Counted from the stretch's first letter, positions 48,676-58,858 are shown. The stretch: DNA of 64,000 nucleotides from a bacterium 210917-DFI.7.65 (GCA_020555865.1 JAJCJJ010000006.1:105347-169346); one strand, 5' to 3'. Notes: generated from the sequence alone by a model not told the origin. A program made the numbers and translations.

Positions 48676-51276
48676 ATGGCTGAACTCACGCCGATGATGC
48701 AGCAATACGTAAAACTGAAAGAGGCCAACCCCGGCGCCCTTCTTTTCTTCCGTCTGGGCGATTTCTATGAGATGTTTGGGGAGGACGCCAAAACTGCCTC
48801 GCGGGAACTGGATCTCACCCTGACCACCCGGGACCGGGGCAAGGACAAGGCCGACCAGACTCCCATGTGCGGCGTGCCCTACCACTCCTGTGAGGGCTAC
48901 ATTGCCCGCCTGATTGCCAAGGGCTACAAAGTGGCCATCTGTGAGCAGATGGAGGATCCGGCCACGGCCAAGGGGTTGGTGGAGCGGGACATCATCCGCG
49001 TAGTCACCCCCGGCACCGTAACCGACAGTTCTATGCTGGAGGACGGCCGCAGCAACTACATCAGCGCCGTGTTTCTCAGCGACAACGGCACCGGCGTGTG
49101 CTTTGTCGACGTATCCACCGGCCGGACCATGGCTACCGCCTTTTCCGGAGCGGAATCGGTGGGCCACCTCATCAACGAACTGGGCCGTTTCTCCCCCGCG
49201 GAGGTGGTGCTGGGCGGCGCAGCCGCCGATCATCCGGCTTTGAACGAATTCCTCCGCGACAGGCTCCACTGCCACCGCGAACGGGGTAAGGACGCCGCCT
49301 TCGATTTGGCCGCCGCCGAGCGCACCGTACGCCGGCAGTTCGGCGAAGAGGCGCTCAAGGCCCTCCCCCAGAGTATTCCCGCCGTGACTATGGCGTTGGG
49401 CGGCCTGCTCAGCTACCTTTATGAGACGCAAAAAACAGACCTTTCTTACATAAACGATCTGGATTACTATGAGCAGGGCGAATTTATGGAGCTGGACGTG
49501 GCCGCCCGGCGCAACCTGGAACTGACGGAAACCCTGCGCAGCAAGGAAAAGCGCGGGAGCCTTCTGTGGGTGCTGGACAAAACGAAAACGCCCATGGGAT
49601 CCCGGTGCCTGCGCGGCTTTCTGGAGCGTCCCCTGCTTTCCCCCACCGCCATCGGAAAGCGCCAGCGCGCTGTGGCCGCCCTGGTGGAAGATACTATGGC
49701 CCGCGAAGAGCTGATCCTGACCCTGACCGGCATCGGGGACATCGAGCGCCTTATCGGCCGCATTGTATACGGCACCGCCGGCGGGCGGGATATGGCCTCG
49801 CTGCGCAGCGCTATTGAAAAACTGCCCGCCGTGGCCGCACAGCTCTCCCATTTCTCTTCCGGCCGGCTGGGCGAGCTGGCCCGGAATTTGGACACTCTGT
49901 CTGATTTGGGTGCGCGCATTGCGCAGACGCTGGTGGACGAACCGCCCTTCTCCGTGCGCGAGGGCGGCTTCATCCGCCCAGGCTTCCATGCTGAAGTGGA
50001 CCGGCTCCGGGACATCCTCAGCGGCGGCAAGGGCACCATTGCCGGCATTGAGGCCAGTGAAAAAGAAAAAACCGGCATCCGTACGCTGAAAATCAAATAC
50101 AACCGGGTATTCGGCTATTACATCGAAGTATCCAATTCCTTTAAAGATCAGGTGCCGGAGCACTACATCCGCAAGCAGACTCTGGCCAATGCCGAGCGCT
50201 ATGTGACCCAGGAGCTGAAAGATCTGGAACACACCATCCTCACCGCCTCCGATCGGGTATCGGCACTGGAATATGAGCTGTTTTCAGCTCTGCGTCAGGA
50301 AATCGCCGACGCTGCCGGCCGCATTCAGAAAACTGCCGCCGAGGTGGCCGAGCTGGACGCTTATGCTTCTCTGGCCGCTGTAGCCGTACGCAATGGCTAC
50401 GCCTGTCCCACTGTGGACGAAAGCGGCGTCATCGAGATCCACGACGGCCGGCACCCGGTGGTGGAAAAAGTACTCAGGGACTCCCTGTTTGTACCCAACG
50501 ATACCTTCATGGGCGAAAAAGAGGACCGCACCGCCATCATTACCGGACCGAATATGGCCGGCAAGTCCACTTATATGCGCCAGGTTGCCCTGATTGTCCT
50601 GCTGGCTCAGATCGGTTCCTTTGTTCCCGCAAAATCCGCCCGCATCGGCATCGTGGACCGTATTTTCACCCGTATCGGCGCCAGCGACGACCTGTCCTCC
50701 GGCCAATCCACTTTCATGGTGGAAATGAACGAGGTAGCCTCCATCCTGCGGCAGGCCACCTCCCGCTCGCTGCTGATTCTCGACGAGATCGGCCGCGGCA
50801 CCTCCACTTTCGACGGTATGAGTATTGCCCGGGCTGTGCTGGAATACTGCGCCGACAAAAAGAAACTGGGCGCCAAAACCCTCTTTGCCACCCATTATCA
50901 TGAACTGACGGAAATGGAGCAGGCTCTGCCCGGCGTGAAAAACTACAACATAGCCGTGAAGGCTCACGGAGACGAAATTTCTTTCCTGCGCAAGATCATC
51001 CCCGGCGGCGCCGACCGCAGCTACGGTATTGAGGTAGCCAAACTGGCGGGCTTGCCCGACGGCGTCATTCGCCGCGCCCGGGAGATTTTGTCCGAACTGG
51101 AACAGGACAGCGGCGCGCCAAAACCCACTTCCACCGCTCCCGGCAGCGGACAGATCTCCCTGACGGCCTTGGGCGAGGGCGAAGTTCTGGACACGCTGCG
51201 CCGCACCCAGGTGGATATGCTCACTCCGCTGGAGGCCATGAATCTTTTATACGAATTCAAAAAGAAGCTGCAATAA
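48676..51276 (+). CDS. mutS: DNA mismatch repair ATPase MutS
   Basis: 866 residues, full length. The mismatch wedge Phe-Tyr-Glu is in LGDFYEMFG near residue 33. The C-terminal ATPase has Walker A GPNMAGKST near residue 620, the DDLSSGQSTFMVEM signature, Walker B LLILDEIGRGTS and the conserved FATHYHELTEME. GAGGTG lies 5 nt before the ATG. mutL follows after one small membrane-protein gene. Confidence 0.98.
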   Translation: MAELTPMMQQYVKLKEANPGALLFFRLGDFYEMFGEDAKTASRELDLTLTTRDRGKDKADQTPMCGVPYHSCEGYIARLIAKGYKVAICEQMEDPATAKGLVERDIIRVVTPGTVTDSSMLEDGRSNYISAVFLSDNGTGVCFVDVSTGRTMATAFSGAESVGHLINELGRFSPAEVVLGGAAADHPALNEFLRDRLHCHRERGKDAAFDLAAAERTVRRQFGEEALKALPQSIPAVTMALGGLLSYLYETQKTDLSYINDLDYYEQGEFMELDVAARRNLELTETLRSKEKRGSLLWVLDKTKTPMGSRCLRGFLERPLLSPTAIGKRQRAVAALVEDTMAREELILTLTGIGDIERLIGRIVYGTAGGRDMASLRSAIEKLPAVAAQLSHFSSGRLGELARNLDTLSDLGARIAQTLVDEPPFSVREGGFIRPGFHAEVDRLRDILSGGKGTIAGIEASEKEKTGIRTLKIKYNRVFGYYIEVSNSFKDQVPEHYIRKQTLANAERYVTQELKDLEHTILTASDRVSALEYELFSALRQEIADAAGRIQKTAAEVAELDAYASLAAVAVRNGYACPTVDESGVIEIHDGRHPVVEKVLRDSLFVPNDTFMGEKEDRTAIITGPNMAGKSTYMRQVALIVLLAQIGSFVPAKSARIGIVDRIFTRIGASDDLSSGQSTFMVEMNEVASILRQATSRSLLILDEIGRGTSTFDGMSIARAVLEYCADKKKLGAKTLFATHYHELTEMEQALPGVKNYNIAVKAHGDEISFLRKIIPGGADRSYGIEVAKLAGLPDGVIRRAREILSELEQDSGAPKPTSTAPGSGQISLTALGEGEVLDTLRRTQVDMLTPLEAMNLLYEFKKKLQ

Positions 51277-51298
51277 TGACCAAAGGACGACATTTTCT

Positions 51299-52027
51299 AT
51301 GGCAAAAACAACAAAAAAACAAACCCGCGACTCTCATTTAACCGATCTGGAAAAGCTGGGCGGCGTAATTCTTCTGCTCATCTACCTGGCCCTGATCCCT
51401 TTGTGCGGCGCAGCGATCCTGAACTGGGCCGGCGGCCTTCTGGGGTTTTCCATCGGTCCGGCACTGCGGCAGACCATCTGGTTTTATCTGCTCTTCGCCG
51501 CCGTGGCTCTGGTGTTCCATCGCTTTCTGTTTGTATGTGCCGGCACGTTCACCGGCTCTGCCGGGCGCAGTTTTCAAACACTGGGGACCGCCCTGATTTT
51601 CTTTTACGGGCTGAACGAGATTCTGTTTCGTGTAACGCATCTCCTGTGGGGACATACCATCAACCTGAACGATACAGCCCTCGTCAGTCTTGATCTGCTG
51701 AATGCCGCTCCGGCGGCCACCGTGCTGGCCCTGGTCGTGCTGGCCCCTTTTATTGAAGAGGTGCTGCTGCGGGGCTTCCTTTTTGGGTGGCTGCGCCAGC
51801 ACAGCCGTGCTGCGGCGTATCTTGTCACCTGCATTCTCTTTGCCCTTCTGCACACCTGGGCCATGGCGGGCGACCATTTTACGCTTTACTATCTTCTTAT
51901 TGCGCTGCAGTACGCCGTACCCGGCCTGATTTTCGCCTGGGCCTACGACCGCTCGGACAGCATCTGGATTCCCATTGCCGCCCACGCCGCAGTCAATGCT
52001 TTGGCTGTGTGGACGTTTTACGCCTGA
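51299..52027 (+). CDS. CPBP-family intramembrane metalloprotease
   Basis: 242 residues with about seven hydrophobic helices. The catalytic motifs of the CPBP/Abi family are present: IEEVLLRGFLFG near residue 150, FALLHTW near residue 182 and HAAVNAL near residue 229. Members process membrane proteins or protect producers of bacteriocins. Its placement between mutS and mutL is not functionally obvious; it is probably a passenger in the operon. Confidence 0.92.
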   Translation: MAKTTKKQTRDSHLTDLEKLGGVILLLIYLALIPLCGAAILNWAGGLLGFSIGPALRQTIWFYLLFAAVALVFHRFLFVCAGTFTGSAGRSFQTLGTALIFFYGLNEILFRVTHLLWGHTINLNDTALVSLDLLNAAPAATVLALVVLAPFIEEVLLRGFLFGWLRQHSRAAAYLVTCILFALLHTWAMAGDHFTLYYLLIALQYAVPGLIFAWAYDRSDSIWIPIAAHAAVNALAVWTFYA

Positions 52028-52108
52028 GCCGGCATGCCGGGCGCACAGAGAAAATGGACCTGATATTTGAAAAGGAATTGGAATGCTGCCAAAAACGAGG
52101 AATGAACT

Positions 52109-54106
52109 ATGCCTTTGATTCAACAATTACCATCCCATCTTGCCGACATGATCGCAGCCGGCGAAGTCGTGGAACGGCCCGCCAGCGTGGTCAAGGAACT
52201 GCTGGAAAACACTATTGACGCGGGAGCCAGCGCAGTGAGCGTAGAACTGCGCGGCGGCGGCATGAGTCTCATTCGGGTCAGCGACAACGGCTGCGGCATC
52301 GCTCCGGAAGAACTGCCCACCGCCTTTTTGCGCCACGCCACCTCCAAACTGCGCACCGAAAAGGATCTTTCCTGTATCGGTACCCTGGGCTTTCGCGGTG
52401 AAGCCCTGGCCGCTATCGCCGCAGTGAGCCGCATTGAGATCACCTCCCGCCGCCGCGGCGCGGCGCGGGGTGCGCGCATGTCGCTGGAGGGCGGCACTGC
52501 CGGCGCTGTGGAGGAATGCGGTTGCCCTGAGGGTACCACAATTTCCGTCCACAACCTGTTTTTCAACACCCCTGCCCGCATGAAATTTATGAAAAAGGAC
52601 AGCGCGGAAGCTTCTGCTGCCGCTGCGGTAGTGCAGCATGAGGCCCTTTCCCACGCCCGTATTTCTTTCAAGCTGACCCGCGACGGCACCGAGCAGCTTT
52701 ACACCCCCGGAGACGGAAAACTGCTTTCGGCCATCTATTCCGCTCTGGGGCGGGAGTTCGCCCTGTCGCTTCTGGCTGTGGAGGGCAGCGGCAGCGCTGT
52801 GGCAGTAGATGGCTTTGCCACCCGCAGCCTGCAGGGTCGCGGTACCCGCGCCATGCAGCACTTCTTTGTCAATGGGCGCTATGTAAAATCCCCCCTGCTG
52901 TCCGCAGCCTTGGAAGAGGCCTACCGCAACCAGATCATGAAAGGGAAATTTCCCGGCTGCGTTCTGCACCTTTCGCTGCCGCTGGATGCAGTGGACGTCA
53001 ACGTCCACCCGGCCAAAACCGTGGTCAAATTCTTAAACGAGCGCGCCGTGTTCGACGCAGTGTATTACGCTGTGAAATCCGCTCTGGAACAGGGCGGCGA
53101 GCGTCCTGCCGCGCCAGCGCCCTCCCCCCGCCCGGCACAGCCGACCCCCGCCGATTCCCCTGCGCCGCCAAAACAGAATGCCTCTTTTTACCAGACCATG
53201 ACGGCACAGGAATTCCGTGCCCGGACAGCGCCCGGCAAACCGCTGACCAGCTTTTCCCTGCAGCAGGGCGCAAATACCCCCGTCTCAGAATGGGGCGGCT
53301 CGATCACGGTAGCCGATTCGGTTCAGCCCACCTCCAAAAGCGTCCCGCCGTCCCCTGCCACAGCGGCGCGTATTCCGCCTCTCGCACCGCAGGCCCATCC
53401 TGCGGCGGAAAATGCCGCGGATTGCCCGCCTGCTTCCATCTCCGCGGCCCCCCCGGCCTCCTTCACACCCGCTGTGGACGCGGACACGCCGCACACCGAT
53501 CCGCTGGCTGGACAGGAACAGCTGGAACCGTCTGCCGAACCGCCCTGGCGCATCGCCGGAGAGGTGCTGCGCACCTATATCATTGCCGAAGACAATCAGG
53601 GCACCGTATGGCTCATTGATAAACACGCCGCCCACGAACGGGTCAATTTTGACCGCATGAAACGCAATGCCGAACCGATTATGGGACAGCAGCTGCTGAC
53701 ACCCGAAGCCGTCGCCTTGAGTGCCGATGCGTGCGCCGTGCTTCTGGAGCATCTGGACCTTCTGAACCAGTTTGGATTCGAAGCCGAGGATTTCGGCGAC
53801 GGTACAATCCTATGCCGCACCTGTCCAGCAGAGATCGACGCCGGCGACATCGCTCCGGCGCTGGAAGAAATCGCCGACCAGCTGCTGCGTACCGGCCGCG
53901 CCGATCCCGATGGCGCCCGTGACGTCATGCTCCACACCATGGCCTGCAAGGCCGCCATCAAAGCCGGCATGGTCAGCGGCGAACAGGAGCTGCGGGTTTT
54001 AGTAGACAAGGTACAGAAAGGAGAAATCCAATTCTGTCCCCACGGACGGCCCGTAAAGGTCAAGCTGAGCCGGTATGAACTGGAAAAAATGTTTAAGCGG
54101 GCATAA
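52109..54106 (+). CDS. mutL: DNA mismatch repair protein MutL
   Basis: 665 residues. The N-terminal GHKL ATPase has ELLENTIDAGAS, VSDNGCGI and GTLGFRGEALAAI. A Pro/Ala-rich linker runs from about 330 to 475. The C-terminal dimer domain carries the metal-endonuclease motif as DKHAAHERVNFD (usually DQHAxxExxxxE), plus ACKAAIK and CPHGRP, so the nuclease is probably active despite changes at two positions. GAGG lies 8 nt before the ATG. Confidence 0.97.
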   Translation: MPLIQQLPSHLADMIAAGEVVERPASVVKELLENTIDAGASAVSVELRGGGMSLIRVSDNGCGIAPEELPTAFLRHATSKLRTEKDLSCIGTLGFRGEALAAIAAVSRIEITSRRRGAARGARMSLEGGTAGAVEECGCPEGTTISVHNLFFNTPARMKFMKKDSAEASAAAAVVQHEALSHARISFKLTRDGTEQLYTPGDGKLLSAIYSALGREFALSLLAVEGSGSAVAVDGFATRSLQGRGTRAMQHFFVNGRYVKSPLLSAALEEAYRNQIMKGKFPGCVLHLSLPLDAVDVNVHPAKTVVKFLNERAVFDAVYYAVKSALEQGGERPAAPAPSPRPAQPTPADSPAPPKQNASFYQTMTAQEFRARTAPGKPLTSFSLQQGANTPVSEWGGSITVADSVQPTSKSVPPSPATAARIPPLAPQAHPAAENAADCPPASISAAPPASFTPAVDADTPHTDPLAGQEQLEPSAEPPWRIAGEVLRTYIIAEDNQGTVWLIDKHAAHERVNFDRMKRNAEPIMGQQLLTPEAVALSADACAVLLEHLDLLNQFGFEAEDFGDGTILCRTCPAEIDAGDIAPALEEIADQLLRTGRADPDGARDVMLHTMACKAAIKAGMVSGEQELRVLVDKVQKGEIQFCPHGRPVKVKLSRYELEKMFKRA

Positions 54107-54134
54107 CAGCCCCTGCGCGAAAGGAGAACCCCCT

Positions 54135-54722
54135 ATGAAACTTCTGTATATTGATTGCTGCATCACCGTCCACGGCAGCGCGTCCCGTACGGCAGCACTG
54201 GCGGAAACATTTTTATCGGCCTGGCGCGCCGCACACCCGGAAGCCGATATTGAAACATTGGACTTGAAAACACTCACACTAAATCCCCTGCTGGGCAACG
54301 CACTGCGCCTGCGCGAAACGCTGCAGGGCGAAGGGCGGACGGAAGGCGCATCCTTCGCCCTGGCCCGCCAGTTCGCCGCAGCGGACCGCATCGTGATTGC
54401 CGCACCATACTGGGAGCTGTCTTTCCCCGCTCAGCTGCGGCTGTACATCGAGCACATTGCCGCCCAGGGCATCACCTTCGACTATACGTCCCAAGGCCAG
54501 GTGGGCCTGTGCCGGGCGGAAAAACTGCTGTTCCTCACCACTGCCGGCGGTTCGCTGGAAGCCAACTGCGGCAGTGAGCACTGGCGCGCCCTGTGCCCTT
54601 TCTTCGGCATCGGAGAATACCACTTTATCGGCGCGCCCATGCAGGATGTGAAAGAAATCGACCACGAAGCGCTTCTGCGGGATGCTCTGTCCCAAGCTAA
54701 AGCGCTGGCAGAGTCCTTCTGA
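54135..54722 (+). CDS. Flavodoxin-fold NAD(P)H oxidoreductase
   Basis: 195 residues from the ATG at 54135 (GGAGAA 6 nt upstream). The fold starts with a strand (KLLYIDCCI) and the FMN loop HGSASRT, and has the azoreductase/NQO1-like motif APYWELSFPAQLRLYIEH near residue 92, then TTAGGSLEAN. It probably reduces quinones or azo compounds with FMN. It is located 28 nt after mutL in the same direction. Confidence 0.88.
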   Translation: MKLLYIDCCITVHGSASRTAALAETFLSAWRAAHPEADIETLDLKTLTLNPLLGNALRLRETLQGEGRTEGASFALARQFAAADRIVIAAPYWELSFPAQLRLYIEHIAAQGITFDYTSQGQVGLCRAEKLLFLTTAGGSLEANCGSEHWRALCPFFGIGEYHFIGAPMQDVKEIDHEALLRDALSQAKALAESF

Positions 54723-54782
54723 CTCCTCACCCCACACAATTGTTTGGCGGATTTATATTTACATTTGAAAAGGGGCCTGTTT

Positions 54783-54974
54783 ATGAAATCCAAAGGCGAG
54801 ATTCTTGGCATCGTCCTGCTGCTTTCTATCGGCGCGCTGCTGCTTGGCTGCACCATCCGGCCGCCCCATTTTCTGGTCGTTCTGTACGGCCATGCATGGC
54901 GCATCGGCAGCGGGATTGTGGGGATCTTTTGTCTGCTTGCAGGTATTTTAAACCTGTTTCACAACCAAAAATAA
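54783..54974 (+). CDS. Small protein with two membrane helices
   Basis: 63 residues from the ATG at 54783 (AAGGGG 7 nt upstream). Two hydrophobic helices (about 7-22 and 37-58) are joined by a short loop with TIRPPH. Family not recognised and function unknown. Confidence 0.7.
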   Translation: MKSKGEILGIVLLLSIGALLLGCTIRPPHFLVVLYGHAWRIGSGIVGIFCLLAGILNLFHNQK

Positions 54975-55023
54975 GCTGCCCGCAAAACGCTTTACAGGGC
55001 CGGAAAGGAGTCTCTCCCAGTCT

Positions 55024-55974
55024 ATGGAACACACAAACAAAATTGCCTGTGTAGTCGGTCCCACGGCTTGCGGCAAAACAACGCTGGGCATTCTCCTGGC
55101 TCAGCGCTTCGGCGGCGAGATTGTCTCCGCCGACTCCATGCAGATTTACCGCGGCATGGCCATCGGCACTGCTGCGCCCACAGCGGAGGAGATGGCCCTG
55201 GCGCCCCACCACATGGTGGGTGTGGCTGATCCGCAGGAAACATACTCTGCCGCCCGTTTTGTGGAAGACGCCTCCGCCTGTGTGGACGATATTCTTGCCC
55301 GGGGCAAACTTCCTATCGTAGTAGGCGGCACAGGGCTGTATCTTGATGCACTGGTGGCTGGCCGCAGCTTTGCCGCCGGCGGCAGTGAAACCCGGAGCCG
55401 GCAACGGCTGAACGAACGGCTGGCCCGGGAAGGCATCGAGCCGCTGTACCGGGAGCTTTCCATCATCGATCCCACCGCCGCTGCACGGCTGCATCTCCGG
55501 GATGAAAAACGCATTCTCCGCGCCCTGGAGATCTACTATGAAACCGGCCAGACCATCACTGAACACGACGCCCAAAGCAAACTGCTTCCGCCGCGCTACG
55601 ACGCCGTCTACATTGGTCTGACCTTTGAAGACCGCGCCGACCTGCGCGCTCTGATTGATGCACGGGTGGATGCCATGCTCTCTCAGGGTCTGGTGGAGGA
55701 AGTACGCGCATTACTGTCCGCTGGCGTTTCTCCCTCGTCCACCGCCCTGCAGGCCATCGGCTACAAAGAACTGCTCGGCGCTTTGCGCGGCGAAAAAAGC
55801 CTTGCCGAAGCCACCGAAGAAATCAAACTCCGCTCCCGCCAGTACGCCAAGCGTCAGCTCACCTGGCTGCGGCGAAACAAAGCAATTCACTGGATCTTTT
55901 GGAAAAAAGAGCGGGATTTTCCCCGCGCCCTTCAGCTTTCGACAGAAATCCTCTCCGCCCATGGATTAGGATAA
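55024..55974 (+). CDS. miaA: tRNA dimethylallyltransferase
   Basis: 316 residues. P-loop GPTACGKTT at 12-20, then the conserved SADSMQIYRGMAIGTA and the GGTGLYLDAL segment near residue 100. It adds the dimethylallyl group to A37 of tRNAs, the step before MiaB. AAAGGAG is 13 nt before the ATG, unusually far. hfq follows as in many bacteria. Confidence 0.97.
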   Translation: MEHTNKIACVVGPTACGKTTLGILLAQRFGGEIVSADSMQIYRGMAIGTAAPTAEEMALAPHHMVGVADPQETYSAARFVEDASACVDDILARGKLPIVVGGTGLYLDALVAGRSFAAGGSETRSRQRLNERLAREGIEPLYRELSIIDPTAAARLHLRDEKRILRALEIYYETGQTITEHDAQSKLLPPRYDAVYIGLTFEDRADLRALIDARVDAMLSQGLVEEVRALLSAGVSPSSTALQAIGYKELLGALRGEKSLAEATEEIKLRSRQYAKRQLTWLRRNKAIHWIFWKKERDFPRALQLSTEILSAHGLG

Positions 55975-56054
55975 GCCTGACGGGCGAGGAACGCGCACAC
56001 GCACATCGCCTGTACATAGAAAAGGCCCTTTGCGGCAAAAGGAGACAGAGCGAT

Positions 56055-56288
56055 ATGCAAAAAGCACCCATCAATTTTCAGGACACCTTTCTGGCCAAAA
56101 CCCGCCGCGCCGGTACCCTGGTCACCGTTTTTTTGATGAACGGCTTCCAGATGCACGGCGTGATCAGCGGTTACGACAGCTTTGTCGTCGTGCTCGACAG
56201 CGACGGCAAACAGCAAATGATTTACAAGCACGCCATTTCCACCATTATCCCCATGCGCCCCATCGACTTTAACGCCACCGGCGACTGA
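56055..56288 (+). CDS. hfq: RNA-binding protein Hfq
   Basis: 77 residues. The Sm1 segment begins NFQDTFLAKTRR and ends SGYDSFVVVL; the Sm2 motif is YKHAISTIIP with the conserved Lys-His. It is a hexameric RNA chaperone. The short acidic tail lacks the long extension of enterobacterial Hfq, as is usual for Firmicutes. It follows miaA by 80 nt. Confidence 0.97.
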   Translation: MQKAPINFQDTFLAKTRRAGTLVTVFLMNGFQMHGVISGYDSFVVVLDSDGKQQMIYKHAISTIIPMRPIDFNATGD

Positions 56289-56335
56289 GCCGGCCCGAAG
56301 GGCGCGGCCGGGAAAACCCAAAAGAGGATCCTTTT

Positions 56336-57598
56336 ATGAGCAATTCGATCAAGCCCCCCAAAACCGGCCCCTCCGCCGCCACCACGCTGATTTTGGCATT
56401 GCTGAGCATCATGGTGCTCTGCTATGTGCTCTTCCGCGTCTTCAGCGGCCTGAACGCGCCCTACGAGCTTTCCAGCGCCTATACCTACGAGGCCGACGAC
56501 GAAACCACCGTTTCTGGCTATGTCGTCCGCGAGGAATCGCTGCTGCCCAGCCAGAACGGCGGTGTACTGGACATCACTCTGGCCGAGGGGGAGCGCGTGG
56601 CTGCAGGCGGGCGCGTGGCCACCGTATACACCGACAGCGCCGCCATGGAAACCGAAGGCCAGCTCGACACCCTGCGCGCCCAACTGGATCAGCTGACCTA
56701 CGCTATGGGCGAGAGTGAAAGCCCCACTGCCGTCGTCAAACTGGACAGCAGCATCCAGTCCGCTATATTTGCCATGCAGAAAAATCTGCACACGCGGCAG
56801 TACACCGCCCTGGAGGGCAGTGTTTCCGAGCTGCGCTCCCTGGTGATCCGCCGGGATTATTCCTCCGGCGGCGAAAGCACAGCGGAACTGGAAGCCCAAG
56901 CGGAGTCCCTGCGTGCGCAGATCAAAACGCTGGAAGCCCAGCAGCAGCATAGTGCCCGCGCTGTCACCGCCCCTTCCGCAGGGTTGTTTTCCGCCGTGGT
57001 GGACGGGTACGAAGCCGTCCTGACCCCTGCGGCCCTGGAAACCATGACGCCTTCCCAGCTTTCCGCTGTCGCCCCTGATCCCGCTCTCACCTCCAACGTG
57101 GGCAAATTGATTTACGGCAGCATCTGGTATTATGCAGCCAATATGAGCGAAAAAGACGCCGCTTCCTACAAAGTGGGCCACACCGTACAGCTGCGCTTTG
57201 TCAAAGAACTGGACCGGGATCTTACCATGACCATCGAGCGCATCAGCGACACAGAAAACGGGCGAAAACTGGTAGTATTTTCCAGCGATGAATATCTGCC
57301 CGAGGTTACGCTGCTGCGCCGCCAAAGCGCCAGCCTGATCCATGAATCCTATTCCGGCATCCGGGTTCCCACCGAGGCGCTGCGCGTGGAAGACGGCGTC
57401 ACCGGCGTCTACTGCCTGGTGGGCATGCAGGCAGTATTTAAGCCTGTGGATGTGGTGTATCAGGGCAGCGGTTATTACCTGGTGGAACCTTCCAAGAAAG
57501 AGGACGATACGGAAAACACCTCCTCTTCCCGCCTGCGCGTGGGCGACAGCATTATTATCACCGCCGAAGAACTTTACAACGGAAAAGTCATCAACTGA
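56336..57598 (+). CDS. HlyD-like membrane-anchored protein of the division cluster
   Basis: 420 residues. A Pro/Ser-rich N-terminus and one membrane helix at about 16-38 are followed by an external region with a biotinyl-lipoyl-like half (GYVVREESLLPSQNGGVLDI), a coiled segment at about 100-210, and a beta-rich C-terminal part with the RIPTEAL-like motif GIRVPTEALRVEDG. This is the layout of adaptor (HlyD) proteins, but no exporter or outer-membrane partner is nearby. The gene sits directly upstream of yggS-sepF-divIVA, so a role at the septum or in wall synthesis is a reasonable guess. Confidence 0.82.
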   Translation: MSNSIKPPKTGPSAATTLILALLSIMVLCYVLFRVFSGLNAPYELSSAYTYEADDETTVSGYVVREESLLPSQNGGVLDITLAEGERVAAGGRVATVYTDSAAMETEGQLDTLRAQLDQLTYAMGESESPTAVVKLDSSIQSAIFAMQKNLHTRQYTALEGSVSELRSLVIRRDYSSGGESTAELEAQAESLRAQIKTLEAQQQHSARAVTAPSAGLFSAVVDGYEAVLTPAALETMTPSQLSAVAPDPALTSNVGKLIYGSIWYYAANMSEKDAASYKVGHTVQLRFVKELDRDLTMTIERISDTENGRKLVVFSSDEYLPEVTLLRRQSASLIHESYSGIRVPTEALRVEDGVTGVYCLVGMQAVFKPVDVVYQGSGYYLVEPSKKEDDTENTSSSRLRVGDSIIITAEELYNGKVIN

Positions 57599-57640
57599 AG
57601 AAAGGACTCTTCCTCCCAGAGAAAGAGAGAATACACACTT

Positions 57641-58366
57641 ATGTCTACGATTGCAGAAAACATTGCCTCCGTGCGCGTCCGGATGGCCGAAGCCGCCCGG
57701 GCGGCAGGGCGCAGTCCGCAGGAGATTCTCCTGTGCGGAGCCAGCAAAATGAATGATGCCGCAGCCTGTCGGGAAGCCATCTCCGCAGGCATTGACTGCC
57801 TGGGTGAAAACCGAGTCCAGGAAATGGTGCAAAAGCGTTCCGAGCACGCCTATGTCGGCGCGCCGCTGCACTTTATCGGCGTGCTGCAGAAGAACAAGGT
57901 ACGACAGGTCGTGGGGCAGGTGGACCTGATCCATTCTGTGGACTCCATGGGCCTGCTCGACGAGATCGACAAGCGCGCCGCCATGAACGGATTGACTCAA
58001 AATATCCTGCTGGAAGTGAACATCGGCGGCGAAGACAGCAAGAGCGGTTTTCGGCCCGAGGAAGTGGAATCTGCCATCAAAGCCGTCCTTGCCCGGCCGG
58101 AGCGCCATGTGCGCATCCAGGGCCTGATGGCGATTCCCCCCATTGCGGAAAAAAAGGGCGAAAATATGCCGTATTTCTTGGAAATGCGCCACTTATTTGT
58201 TGACAGTACCCCGCTTTTGCTTCATAATAGTGATGAATTATACCTTTCCATGGGGATGAGCAGCGACTTTGAAGATGCCATTGCTGCCGGTTCCACCATG
58301 GTCCGCGTGGGCACCGCCATTTTCGGCGCGCGCCATTACGGCGCCCCTGCAGAAAATTTATCATAA
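57641..58366 (+). CDS. YggS/PLPBP-family pyridoxal phosphate-binding protein
   Basis: 241 residues. The cofactor Lys is Lys36 in GASKMN, followed by GENRVQEM, HFIGVLQKNKV (Val in place of the usual His) and the closing SMGMSSDFEDAI...VRVGTAIFG. The family buffers PLP and affects amino-acid balance. It sits ahead of sepF, as in many Gram-positive bacteria. Confidence 0.95.
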   Translation: MSTIAENIASVRVRMAEAARAAGRSPQEILLCGASKMNDAAACREAISAGIDCLGENRVQEMVQKRSEHAYVGAPLHFIGVLQKNKVRQVVGQVDLIHSVDSMGLLDEIDKRAAMNGLTQNILLEVNIGGEDSKSGFRPEEVESAIKAVLARPERHVRIQGLMAIPPIAEKKGENMPYFLEMRHLFVDSTPLLLHNSDELYLSMGMSSDFEDAIAAGSTMVRVGTAIFGARHYGAPAENLS

Positions 58367-58381
58367 AACGGAGGCTGTGTT

Positions 58382-58837
58382 ATGGGATTGTTCGATGAGC
58401 TGAAAAAGCTGACCCATACGTATGAAGATGAAGACGAGGAATATGAAGACGATTACCCGGATGTGAAAAAGCCCGACAACACGGCTGCCCTGTTTGACGA
58501 CCGGCGCAGCGCCCGTGCCGAGGAGCGGCGCAGCAATAAGGTGGTCAATATTCACGCCACCACGCAGCTCAAGGTCGTTCTGGTCAGCCCCCAGCATTTT
58601 GAGGACGCTTCCGAGATTGCCGACCAGCTCAAGAGCAAACGCACCGTGGTCATGAACCTCGAAGCCACCAACAAAGATGTGGCCCGCCGCCTGGTGGACT
58701 TCCTCTCCGGCGTGGCCTATGCCGGAGAAGGCAAGATCAAGCGCGTGGCCAACAGCACCTATATCATCACCCCCTACCATGTGGATATCGAGGGCGATCT
58801 GATCAATGAATTGGAAAACAACGGGCTTTATTTCTAA
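58382..58837 (+). CDS. sepF: Cell division protein SepF
   Basis: 151 residues. An N-terminal amphipathic helix (MGLFDELKKL) for membrane binding is followed by an acidic linker and the DUF552 domain with the conserved FEDASEIADQLKSKRTVVMNLE and FLSGVAYA. SepF anchors FtsZ and supports septum formation. It starts 15 nt after yggS. Confidence 0.96.
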   Translation: MGLFDELKKLTHTYEDEDEEYEDDYPDVKKPDNTAALFDDRRSARAEERRSNKVVNIHATTQLKVVLVSPQHFEDASEIADQLKSKRTVVMNLEATNKDVARRLVDFLSGVAYAGEGKIKRVANSTYIITPYHVDIEGDLINELENNGLYF

Positions 58838-58858
58838 GGAAAGGCGGACGAAATACAT

